Assembly (NCBI GenBank): GCA_023245775.1 | Contig: JAHFJR010000008.1 | Coordinates: 1-47,336, forward strand | Direction: 5' to 3' | Length of the DNA stretch: 47,336 nt | From: Candidatus Peribacteria bacterium | Lineage (GTDB): Bacteria; Patescibacteriota; Gracilibacteria; Peribacterales; Peribacteraceae | Shown here: in pieces, positions 9,511 to 18,800 of the stretch | How the letters are laid out: each line of letters begins with the position of its first letter | Position numbering within the stretch: the stretch's first letter is position 1 | Notes under the pieces: generated by a model | The model's input: only the letters and a program-made list of their open reading frames with translations | What the model was told of the DNA's origin: nothing | The model's database searches: none | Made by a program: the position numbers and the translations under genes

Positions 9511-10248
9511 ATGGATATCCAAAAGGCATTGGCCGAACACAGAGCCAGCGAGCCGCATGGTAGTGCGCTCGGGCTCTACATTCACGATATCGTCTACGGT
9601 GCTAACGATGGCATTGTGACGACATTTGCAGTGGTATCGGGGGTGAACGGTGCGCAGCTTGCGCCCTACGTGGTGGTGATTCTGGGCCTCGCGAATGTTC
9701 TCGCTGACGGTCTCTCGATGGGGCTTGGGAATTATCTTTCGAATCGATCGAAGCAGGACAACTATCAACGCATTCTGAAGGAGGAACTGCAGGAGATCGA
9801 AGACATTCCCGAGATCGAACGTGAGGAAATCCGTGAAGTCTATCGGGCAAAGGGTTTTTCCGGTGCGGAATTGGAGACGGTGACGCAGCGCATCACGAGT
9901 GACAAGAAGATCTGGGCGGACACCATGATGCGTGAGGAGCATGGGCTTGCGCCCGAGGATACCGCACATCCGATGCTGCATGGACTTGTGACGTTCGGTG
10001 CCTTCATCTTCTTTGGAATGATTCCTGTGGCTCCGTACATTCTTCCCATTGCCGACAGCAGCCGATTCGTCGTGACGATCGTTGCGACGGGCATTGCCTT
10101 GCTGATGGTGGGATTGCTTCGGAGCTCTGTGACGCGGGAACGGATGTTTCGAGGTCCGATGGAGATTGTCTCCATTGGAGCACTCTGTGCGACTGCTGCC
10201 TACATCGTTGGAGCGATGCTACGGGGATTCGTTGATGTTTCCATCTAG
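9511..10248 (+). CDS. VIT1/CCC1 family iron/manganese transporter
   Basis: DIVYGANDGIVTTFAVVSGVNGAQL and LADGLSMGLGNYLSNRS. Confidence 0.85.
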   Translation: MDIQKALAEHRASEPHGSALGLYIHDIVYGANDGIVTTFAVVSGVNGAQLAPYVVVILGLANVLADGLSMGLGNYLSNRSKQDNYQRILKEELQEIEDIPEIEREEIREVYRAKGFSGAELETVTQRITSDKKIWADTMMREEHGLAPEDTAHPMLHGLVTFGAFIFFGMIPVAPYILPIADSSRFVVTIVATGIALLMVGLLRSSVTRERMFRGPMEIVSIGALCATAAYIVGAMLRGFVDVSI

Positions 10249-10320
10249 ATCTCTTTGAAAAAAGATGACATTTTTCTGTGACCAGTGATACACTGAATGT
10301 CTCCTTTCCCATTTTCATCT

Positions 10321-10692
10321 ATGAAGAAGCTCTCCTTCCTCCTTGGTTCTCTCGGTGGCGTCATGGCCGGTTACGTGTTCAGCAATTCCAAACTTCGTGC
10401 AGAGTTGATGAAGGCCAAAGATGGTCCGTCGGCTGCCAAGGTTCTGGGGAAGCATCTTGCTGAGGATGGTCAGACGGTGGCCAAGGAAGTCCAGCAACTT
10501 GCGGAAGAACATCACCTCGATACTCATGTGGCACACGGAAGGAAGTACGTCCAGAAGTACTACAAGAACGCCAGAGATGAGGTTCAGAAGTTCCTCAGTG
10601 CCAAGGTGAAGGATGCGACGAAGGTTGCAAAGAAAGCTGTCAGCAAGGGCAAGAAACAGGTGGCGAGGAAGATGAAGTCGATGGCGAGGTAG
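10321..10692 (+). CDS. YtxH-like small protein with Lys-rich C-terminus
   Basis: MKKLSFLLGSLGGVMAGYVFSNSKLR N-terminal TM; basic tail KVAKKAVSKGKKQVARKMKSMAR. Confidence 0.5.
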   Translation: MKKLSFLLGSLGGVMAGYVFSNSKLRAELMKAKDGPSAAKVLGKHLAEDGQTVAKEVQQLAEEHHLDTHVAHGRKYVQKYYKNARDEVQKFLSAKVKDATKVAKKAVSKGKKQVARKMKSMAR

Positions 10693-10797
10693 CAAAAAAT
10701 CTTGCATATCATCGATACCTTGCGTAGAATACACGGCGGGCTCGGGAAAATGAATCGGGTTTCCTCCACATTCTGCAGGAACTCCTCATTTCTCTCT

Positions 10798-12435
10798 ATG
10801 CCGAAAAAACTCACGTCACCGGAGGCCAAGTACATTATCGTGACGGGCGGCATCTGTAGTTCACTCGGGAAGGGGATCGCAACGGCGTCGATCGGGGCCA
10901 TTCTGAAAGCCTGTGGATTCAAAGTATTTGTGCAGAAGCTCGATCCGTACCTGAACGTCGATCCTGGTACCATGAGCCCGTTCCAACATGGCGAAGTCTT
11001 CGTGACGGACGATGGCGCTGAAACAGATTTGGATTTAGGTCACTACGAGCGTTTCATCGACGAGCCGATGAGCCGGCTCAGCACCGTGACGACGGGGAAG
11101 ATTTATACCGAGGTCTTGGCCAAAGAACGCAAGGGAGATTTTCTCGGAGGGACGATTCAGGTAGTTCCGCATATTACAAATGCGATCAAAGACTGGATGA
11201 AGAATGCGGCGAAGGAGAGCAAAGCCGAAATCATGATGATTGAAGTCGGCGGAACCGTTGGCGATATCGAAGGAGAGCCGTTTCTCGAGGCGATTCGCCA
11301 GATGCGTTCGGAACTTGGATCGGAGCGCATTTTCCATGTGCATCTCACTCTTCTGCCCTACCTTGCAGGTTCCAAGGAATTGAAGACGAAGCCGACACAG
11401 CTTTCGGTACGCGAACTTCGGCGTATCGGATTGCAGCCAGATATGATCCTCGCTCGGGCCGATTACAAGATCCCCAGTGAACTTCTGGATAAGATCAGCC
11501 GTTTCTGCGACGTTTCGCGCGATGCTGTCATTCCGGCGCAAACAGTGAAGTCGATTTACGATGTGCCGCTGAATTTCCAGCAGTACGATATTGCCTCCGT
11601 GATCGGCAGGAAACTTGGCCTTGGGAATTTGAAGCCGAAGATGAAAGAGTGGGAGGAGGGGAAGAAGCGCTATGAAACCGCTGAAACGCCGATCCGCATC
11701 GGACTTGTGGGCAAGTACACGCACCTCGATGATGCGTACCTGAGTGTCATTGAGTCGATCAAATCGGCTGCGGTGTTCCATGGCCGAAAAGCCGAAGTCG
11801 TATGGATCGATAGCGAGAAACTGGAACGCAGAGATCAGGAGGTCTGGAAACAACTGAAGAGTTGTGCAGGGATCATCGTTCCGGGAGGTTTCGGCACGCG
11901 TGGCATCGAGGGCAAGATCCTCGCTGCGAATTATTGTCGTACGCAGAAGGTGCCATATTTGGGTCTGTGTCTCGGTTCGCAACTTCTTGCGATTGAATTT
12001 GCACGTGCGATGCTCAAAGACAGTGAACTCACGAGTCAGGAATTCGATGAAAAAGAGAAGCTCAGTCACGACAAGTACGTCGTGCACTTCCTTCCGGATC
12101 AACACAAGGGGCGGAGTAAAGGAGGCACGCTTCGTCTCGGTCAGTTTGCGTGCAAGCTGAAGAAGGGGACGAAAGCATATGACGCATATAAAAAGGATGT
12201 GATCAGTGAGCGCCATCGTCATCGGTACGAATTCAATAACTCCTTCCGCAAGCGCTTGGAAGACAAAGGTTTGGTATTTTCAGGAGAAGGTCCCGACACA
12301 GGTCTCATGGAAATCGTCGAGATCAAAGATCATCCATTCATGCTTGGAAGTCAGTTCCATCCGGAGTTTAAAAGCCGCCCGCATCGGCCTCATCCGCTAT
12401 TCGCAGCGTTCATGAAGGCGGCGGTCGGACGATAA
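10798..12435 (+). CDS. pyrG: CTP synthase
   Basis: KYIIVTGGICSSLGKGI, DPYLNVDPGTMSPFQHGEVFVTDDGAETDLDLGHYERF, glutaminase GLCLGSQLL. Confidence 0.97.
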   Translation: MPKKLTSPEAKYIIVTGGICSSLGKGIATASIGAILKACGFKVFVQKLDPYLNVDPGTMSPFQHGEVFVTDDGAETDLDLGHYERFIDEPMSRLSTVTTGKIYTEVLAKERKGDFLGGTIQVVPHITNAIKDWMKNAAKESKAEIMMIEVGGTVGDIEGEPFLEAIRQMRSELGSERIFHVHLTLLPYLAGSKELKTKPTQLSVRELRRIGLQPDMILARADYKIPSELLDKISRFCDVSRDAVIPAQTVKSIYDVPLNFQQYDIASVIGRKLGLGNLKPKMKEWEEGKKRYETAETPIRIGLVGKYTHLDDAYLSVIESIKSAAVFHGRKAEVVWIDSEKLERRDQEVWKQLKSCAGIIVPGGFGTRGIEGKILAANYCRTQKVPYLGLCLGSQLLAIEFARAMLKDSELTSQEFDEKEKLSHDKYVVHFLPDQHKGRSKGGTLRLGQFACKLKKGTKAYDAYKKDVISERHRHRYEFNNSFRKRLEDKGLVFSGEGPDTGLMEIVEIKDHPFMLGSQFHPEFKSRPHRPHPLFAAFMKAAVGR

Positions 12436-12456
12436 AAGTCGAATATGGTCATGAAA

Positions 12457-12488
12457 CTACGGCCTCTGTCGATTGACAGAGGCCGTAG
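12457..12488. terminator. perfect 14-bp hairpin downstream of pyrG
   Basis: CTACGGCCTCTGTC GATT GACAGAGGCCGTAG. Confidence 0.7.
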
Positions 12489-12519
12489 CGAGATTGCTCT
12501 CTTTTCATCATCATTGCCC

Positions 12520-12999
12520 TCAGACCTCCTGATACCACGTCGCGTATCTTGCGACCATACAACATGCTGTGAGCATGAGCATGATCAATGTTAATGCCCC
12601 AGAGGGCATGAACATTGCGTTATCCTCTCCCGCGAGGGAGTACCACGTTTCCGATACGAAGAAACGCGATGCGGCGCTACCGATGAAGGTAGCAAAAACG
12701 AAGATCGATGGATGCATCAACTGCTGTCCATATCTTGCTTGGCCGAAGCCAAGCCCGAATCCCAGTGCTCCACTTCTGAAGAAGAGGGCGAGTTGACCCC
12801 CAAGGGGTGTCGTCATCAAAAACAAGATGATGACGCAGGCGATCATGAGGGGCGTCGTTAGACGCTTCGAACCCCACTCAAAGAATCTTTCAGGGAGCTT
12901 GAGGTTCCCTTTTCCGGGTTGCATCCATCCGAAATTGGTTTCGAACGGATGCCGCTGGAATTGATCGATTTCTGATTGGGGCAACTTGTGATGAGACAT
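12520..12999 (-). CDS. hypothetical membrane protein
   Basis: 159-aa ORF with hydrophobic segments. Confidence 0.55.
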   Translation of the reverse strand: MSHHKLPQSEIDQFQRHPFETNFGWMQPGKGNLKLPERFFEWGSKRLTTPLMIACVIILFLMTTPLGGQLALFFRSGALGFGLGFGQARYGQQLMHPSIFVFATFIGSAASRFFVSETWYSLAGEDNAMFMPSGALTLIMLMLTACCMVARYATWYQEV

Positions 13000-13316
13000 G
13001 AGATCTTCCTTTCAATGAGTCGCGACCCGATAGTGATGTGAGGAGAAATTCCAGCACATATATCGGCGATAGTCGCGCGGATCTCGCACAACACTCTTTT
13101 TTGAGTGCTCAGTAAGATCCGCGTTACGACTGTGAAAGAAGGGCAATGCTGACAATGAGCAACAATCACGCGGATGACCGAAGCCATCTAAGGTTATTAT
13201 AATACTTTATATTAATATTGTAAAGTTTTCAACTTTTCAACTTTTCTTCGTCATGACTGCGGATCATTTTTATTGGCATCTATAATATTTTGAACAGTTT
13301 CTGTACAATCCTCTTG

Positions 13317-14267
13317 ATGAAGCTCTCGCAGACACTTCTCGGGGTCCGGTTTGATAACCCCACAGTGCTTGCGTCGGGCATCTGGGGAATTACAGCGGCG
13401 AGCTGGAGAAGGGCTGCGAAGTGTGGCGTAGGAGCGGTGACAACGAAGTCATTATGGCTACAAGAGCATAAGGGTCACGCGAATCCAACGATTATTTCTA
13501 CGGATCACTGGACACTGAATGCTGTTGGTGTCCCTGATGCGGGGGTCGAGAAAGCGCGCGAAGAGATTGGCAATTTCAACAAGGACAAACCGGTGCCCCT
13601 GATCGGTAACATCATTGCGTCGTCGGTCGAGGACTACGCGAAGACGGCAGAGCGCATCCTCGAATTCAAGCCGGACTTCCTCGAGGTGAATATCAGCTGT
13701 CCGAATATTGAAGACGAGTTTGGTCGGCCGTTTGCATGCAGTATTGGCGACAGTGCGGCGGTGACGAAAGCTGTGAAGGCGGTGAGCGGAAAGACGCCCG
13801 TGTTCATTAAGCTCTCCCCGAATGTCGATAGCATCGCAGCGATTGCGCTCTCGTGTGCTGCTGCAGGTGCGGATGGTTTCACCGTGATCAATACGGCGGG
13901 CCCCGGCATGGCGATTGATCTCCCCACGCGCCTACCCATCCTTGCCAATAAAGTCGGAGGAATCTCGGGTCCGGCGATCAAGCCGCTTGCGGTGCGGTGC
14001 ATCGCAGATGTCTACAAAGCAACCGAAGGGAAACTGCCGATCATCGGTACCGGTGGTGTGATGACAGGCGAAGATGCGATTGAGTTCCTACTTGCAGGAG
14101 CCAGTTTGATTGGCATCGGCACGGCGCTTGCGGACAGGGGCGAGACGGTGTTCAGGCTTGTGTGTGATGAGATGAAAGCATGGGGCAAGAAGAACGGGGT
14201 GAAAGATCTGAAAGAGTTGGTGGGTGGGATGCATACTGCAATTCTTAATGTTCGAAAACGCGGGTAG
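13317..14267 (+). CDS. pyrD: dihydroorotate dehydrogenase (class 1B)
   Basis: FLEVNISCPN, KLSPNV, GTGGVMTGEDAIEFLLAGASLIGIGTA; followed by pyrK. Confidence 0.9.
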   Translation: MKLSQTLLGVRFDNPTVLASGIWGITAASWRRAAKCGVGAVTTKSLWLQEHKGHANPTIISTDHWTLNAVGVPDAGVEKAREEIGNFNKDKPVPLIGNIIASSVEDYAKTAERILEFKPDFLEVNISCPNIEDEFGRPFACSIGDSAAVTKAVKAVSGKTPVFIKLSPNVDSIAAIALSCAAAGADGFTVINTAGPGMAIDLPTRLPILANKVGGISGPAIKPLAVRCIADVYKATEGKLPIIGTGGVMTGEDAIEFLLAGASLIGIGTALADRGETVFRLVCDEMKAWGKKNGVKDLKELVGGMHTAILNVRKRG

Positions 14268-14319
14268 CAACCCGCTCCTGTAGTGAGTATCCCCGCTCCC
14301 GTTGAAGTTTTTTTCACCC

Positions 14320-15153
14320 ATGCATATTCCTCTCGATTCACGGCTGCCAAAAACATTTCCCATCGCAAAGATTCGCAGGGAAACTGAGATGGTACGGACA
14401 CTCACATTCAAGGCGTCGTTTGGCGCAAAACCTGGGCAGTTTGTGATGGTCTGGATTCCGGGTGTTGACGAGATCCCGATGAGTGTGGCATTCGATGATG
14501 GGAAGACTCTGCAGCTCACGTACTTCGCCGTCGGCGATGCAACGCGGGCACTTGCCGAGTACAAGGTGGGCGATTTGGTGGGACTGCGCGGGCCGTTTGG
14601 AACTTTTTATTCGTGGAAATCGAAGCAGAAGCTTGCGCTCGTCGCAGGCGGATACGGAGCCGCACCGATGTACTTCGTTGCCAAGCAGGCGATCAAGGAT
14701 CGTTGCACGCTCGAAGTCTTCGTCGGAGCTCGAAGCGCCGAACATCTTCTGTATCTGAAGGAATTCTCAATGTTACCGAAGACAACACTCCATGTCACAA
14801 CGGATGACGGATCGAAGGGCTGGAAAGGCTTCAACGTCGGACTTCTGGAGAAGTTGCTCACGGATCGAAAGCACTCGAAGAAACATCCATTCGTGCACCA
14901 GATCTTCGCCTGCGGTCCCGAGCGAATGCTCGTGTCCGTGTCTCGATTGGCATTAGCGAAGAACATTCCGAGTCAGCTGTCACTGGAGCGCTACATGAAG
15001 TGTGGCTACGGACTGTGTGGGAATTGCGTCGTCGATCCTCTTGGCATTCGCCTCTGTATCGATGGACCTGTGGTCGATAACAAACTCTGCAGCCAGATCG
15101 CGGAATTTGGAGAGTATCATCGAGATGCGGTGGGAAAAAAACATGCATTCTAA
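14320..15153 (+). CDS. pyrK: dihydroorotate dehydrogenase electron-transfer subunit (PyrK-like)
   Basis: FAD/NAD fold LVAGGYGAAPMYFVA and 2Fe-2S Cys cluster MKCGYGLCGNCVVDPLGIRLCIDGP. Confidence 0.85.
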   Translation: MHIPLDSRLPKTFPIAKIRRETEMVRTLTFKASFGAKPGQFVMVWIPGVDEIPMSVAFDDGKTLQLTYFAVGDATRALAEYKVGDLVGLRGPFGTFYSWKSKQKLALVAGGYGAAPMYFVAKQAIKDRCTLEVFVGARSAEHLLYLKEFSMLPKTTLHVTTDDGSKGWKGFNVGLLEKLLTDRKHSKKHPFVHQIFACGPERMLVSVSRLALAKNIPSQLSLERYMKCGYGLCGNCVVDPLGIRLCIDGPVVDNKLCSQIAEFGEYHRDAVGKKHAF

Positions 15154-15182
15154 GTTCTTTTTGTCCGAGCGACAAAAAGAAC
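15154..15182. terminator. perfect inverted repeat after pyrK
   Basis: GTTCTTTTTGTC CGAGC GACAAAAAGAAC. Confidence 0.55.
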
Positions 15183-15191
15183 CAAAAGAAA

Positions 15192-15211
15192 CCTGCCTGC
15201 CGGTAGGCAGG
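15192..15211. repeat. CCTGCCTG palindromic element (intergenic copy)
   Basis: CCTGCCTGCCGGTAGGCAGG. Confidence 0.7.
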
Positions 15212-15309
15212 CGCGTGCGCGCCAACAGCCCGCCAGCAGACCCCCGCTGGTGGCGCGCGCCACCCCTTGGTGCGAATATCAAAATTCCTTCAGCATGTTT
15301 TTGTGTACG

Positions 15310-15333
15310 AAAAAACCACCCTTGCGGGTGGTT
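15310..15333 (-). terminator. intrinsic terminator of csp
   Basis: Reverse strand AACCACCCGCAAGGGTGGTTTTTT. Confidence 0.8.
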
Positions 15334-15355
15334 CTTCTGTTCGCAGAGAGATGCT

Positions 15356-15556
15356 TTAGGCAGCCAACTGGACGTTCTCGGCCTTGGGGCCTTTCGGGCC
15401 CATGCCCATGTCAAAAGAGACAGTCTGACCAACCTGCAACGAGTCGAACTGACCGTTGCAAGCGCTGAGATGGAAGAACACGTCATCGCCTCCGTCCATC
15501 GGAGTGATGAAACCGAATCCTTTCTCCATCTTGGTCTTGATCGTACCTGTAGCCAT
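15356..15556 (-). CDS. csp: cold-shock domain protein
   Basis: [35 protein letters not shown], classic CSD; start inside the longer ORF. Confidence 0.93.
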   Translation of the reverse strand: MATGTIKTKMEKGFGFITPMDGGDDVFFHLSACNGQFDSLQVGQTVSFDMGMGPKGPKAENVQLAA

Positions 15557-15748
15557 TGTGGAATGGTGGTAAGAAGTAAAAGTAGAAAGCAGTAGCCGTA
15601 GCACCACCATCTGATGTGACTGTAGTGGAGTTTCATGCTGTTCGCAAGAGCTTTTAGAGTGTTCAGGAATCAAAGGAAACAAGGGAAATATTGAGATTCG
15701 TCCTCCTTTCACTCTTTTGTTTCTTTTCTCTCATTTGTTTCCTTTTTC

Positions 15749-15778
15749 TTGACAATTAGTTTAGTCCTCAACTATACT
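15749..15778 (+). promoter_or_regulatory. sigma70-type promoter
   Basis: TTGACA - 18 nt - TATACT. Confidence 0.7.
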
Positions 15779-15807
15779 TCGTGTGTTCATTTCTTTCCCC
15801 CTTTCTT

Positions 15808-15834
15808 ATGATCGGCGGTTGCGGCTGCAAATAA
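15808..15834 (+). CDS. candidate 8-aa leader peptide MIGGCGCK
   Basis: ATGATCGGCGGTTGCGGCTGCAAATAA between promoter and terminator upstream of the RSH fusion gene. Confidence 0.35.
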   Translation: MIGGCGCK

Positions 15835-15843
15835 GCAGCACTC

Positions 15844-15866
15844 AAAGGCCCTTCGGGGCCTTTTTT
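15844..15866 (+). terminator. UUCG-tetraloop intrinsic terminator upstream of the RSH fusion gene
   Basis: AAAGGCCC TTCG GGGCC TTTTTT. Confidence 0.8.
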
Positions 15867-15885
15867 CGTGTAGAATGGCTTCCAG

Positions 15886-18800
15886 ATGAGTCCTGACTTC
15901 TCCCTTCTCGAGCCGAGTCTCACGCATCTTCAGAGCGGGGACAGGGCCGATATCCGACGTGCGTTCGAGTTTGCTCAGCATGCACATGCCGCTCAGACAC
16001 GCGAAGATGGTTCACCGTATGTGCTGCATGTGATCGCTGTGGCGAAGATTGTTGCACGGTGGGGTGCTGATCGCGATACCATCAGTGCGGCGCTGTTGCA
16101 TGATGTGCTCGAGGATACGCAGATTTCGAAGGAAGAGCTGGTGGCGAGTTTTGGGAGGCATGTCGGTCTGCTCGTCGAGAGCATCACCAAATTCACGCAG
16201 GCGGACCTGAGCCCCGATCTGCCGCTCGACCGTAAGGTCGAGACGCTTCGAAAGCTCTTCGATGTGATGCGTCTCGACATGCGCGGCACCATCATCAAGC
16301 TTGCGGATCGTCTGCATAACGTCCGAACGATCGATACGCTTCCTACCGAGGTGCGTCGCAAGCGTTTCGCAGATGAGACACTCTCGGTGTACTACAAGAT
16401 TGCCTGCCATCTTGGCATGCGCGAGGTGCGTTTTGATTTCGCTGAGTACTGTGTCCCTTCTTCTTTTCCCGATGGTCTTCAGACGCGTATCGAACGCGAT
16501 CGATTCTGTGATGAGGGCCAGAAACTTCGCTCGGACATTGAGCATGATCTCCGTACGGCACACGATGCACATGGGATCCGATCCGTCACGCTCCAGAAGC
16601 GCAATCTCCTCGTTTTCCATGAGAGGAAGGTGGAGAGTGGAGGTACCGCGCTTCTGCGTGATGCATTCTCCGTGTCCCTGCTGGTGCAGACAGAGGACGA
16701 CTGTTATCGTTTCCTGAAGATCTTGCACACGCTCTATCGTCCCGTCAGTGGACAATTTCGGGATTTTCTCGCTGCTCCGAGTGATGCTGGATACCAGAGT
16801 CTGCACACGCAGGTGATCCTCCCAGGGGGAACGGCGATTGAGTGTCGGATTCGCACGCCGCAAATGTTAGAGCAGGCCGAAAAGGGCATCACGATCTCAC
16901 TTTTTTCGGATGAGAAACGTGCGCCCACCTTCTCGTGGCTCAAGCGTTCAGCTCAGCTCGACCTGAAGACCCGAGATAGTAGCAGCGCCTTCTTCGAGGC
17001 GCTCGAGTCCGATGTGCTCCGAGAGACGATCTCGGTGATGGTGGACGGTACGCGGCTCTCACTTCCGAGGGGATCGACCGCCCTCGACGCCTCCTATGCG
17101 TTCTACGATGCGCGTGCTGGGACAACGCTGAGCATCAGCATGCATGGACGTCCTGTCAGCTTCGGAGAAACGCTCGAGGAGGACAGCGACCTGAAGGTGA
17201 CGTTGGATGCTAGCACGCATGCAAACGTTGATTGGTTGCAGATGGTGTCGATGCTGCATGCGCGGCTCCTCATCGTCGATGTCCTCAAACGTAGCAACAA
17301 ATCGCAGAAGATTTCTCTCGGAGCCGTTCTCCTGCAGAAAGAATTGGATCATTTCAACAAAGGAGTTCTGCAAGATCTCTCCAAAGTGCAGTGTCAGCAT
17401 ACGGCTGTCCATTTTCGCCGGGAGCATTTCGACGATGTCCTTGCGATGATCGGTGAAGGTGTCGTTCGCGCTCGCGACATTGTCTTCTATCTCTTCCCAG
17501 ATCATTCTCGCTCTCTCCTGTCGGTGGTTCCGGGCCGTTACCACTTCCGCTTGCTTGTTGCCGGTACGCAACAACGTCAGGGTGATCTTCTCGCCCGGCT
17601 CCATGGCATCATTCGTCTGAGCGATGTCATGGTGGATCGCACCACCGTGCGGTTCAACGCCGACACGCATCACTTTGATTTACTGTTGGTCGGTTCGTGT
17701 GCCGACCGTCTGCAGTTCGCCGATTTCGTCGATCTGCTCGATCGTCAGGAGTGGACATCCAAGGTCCAGCCGCTGATTTCACGTTGGCAAAAATTTCTCT
17801 TGGTCGGTTCGTTTGCCATCGCCTTTGCGGTGATTTTTCTCGACATTCTTCTCTTTCCTGCGTACGAGCAAGTGTTGGAACGTCTCCCGGTGTTGCCGCA
17901 ATTCCTGATCCAGTCGATTCCTCTCATTCCCATTCTCGCAGCGAGTTACTACGTGCTCAGATTGCTGCAGCACTACATCGTTCGCATGAGGTCTGAACGA
18001 TGGTTTTTGGGTACGGGGCTCCTGCTGAATGTGATCGGTCTTCTGCTCTTGGTGCTGAGAATTTTTCTCCTCAAGACAGCAACGGCAAGTCTCCTTCCGC
18101 TCATTGCTATTTTTTCAGTTTCGATGATCTACGTTGGTTATACGTTCTTCCAGACGGAGGCATTGTTCCAGCAAACCAACCCTGTGCATCTTCGGCCTCT
18201 GTCTTCGAAAGAGTGGCTTCGTATGCGCAGAAAGAAAATCTTCGGATATCTGTTTCGTTTGCTCGCTGTCATTATCTGGGGCATTCAGCCATTGTATTTG
18301 AAGTATTCGCCTGCTGCGCATGTGGATCCATTGGCTCGTGTCTTCTTCATGAGTGTTGGCATTCTCCTCATCAGTGTTCTCTTGCTCTTCGTACAACTGA
18401 TGCTTCGTCTCGTGCGGCGCGTGCCGCATGTTCCTCTTCTCATTCCGAGAAATAAGGAATTACTCGGCATCATCATCGGTGCTGCAGTCTTCACCTATTT
18501 TCTCAATGCGAGTTTGGTATTCACCACGAGCACGAACTTCATTCTCTTCAATAATTTTTCACCTACATTCGCCCTGTTGATTGCCGTTGTTTTCTGGCGG
18601 GATTCCATTCCCTACCTGAAAGACCCAAGACATATGTTGTGGATTTTCCTGCTCTTCTTGCTAGGTTCCATGGGCAGTTCTCTCCTGATTTACAGTGATA
18701 TTCACCATCCCAGCATTGGAACGGTCTATGGGGATTTGCTCGGGATGGTTGCGATGGCGGCGGATACCCTCTACGTCATTGCGCAAATTCGTTACATGAA

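Noticed and set aside
10702-10797. N-terminal extension of CTP synthase
   Set aside because: Conserved sequence begins MPKKLTSPEAKYIIVTGG at 10798
11035-12222. 395-aa ORF antisense to pyrG
   Set aside because: Shadow ORF; pyrG on the other strand is unambiguous
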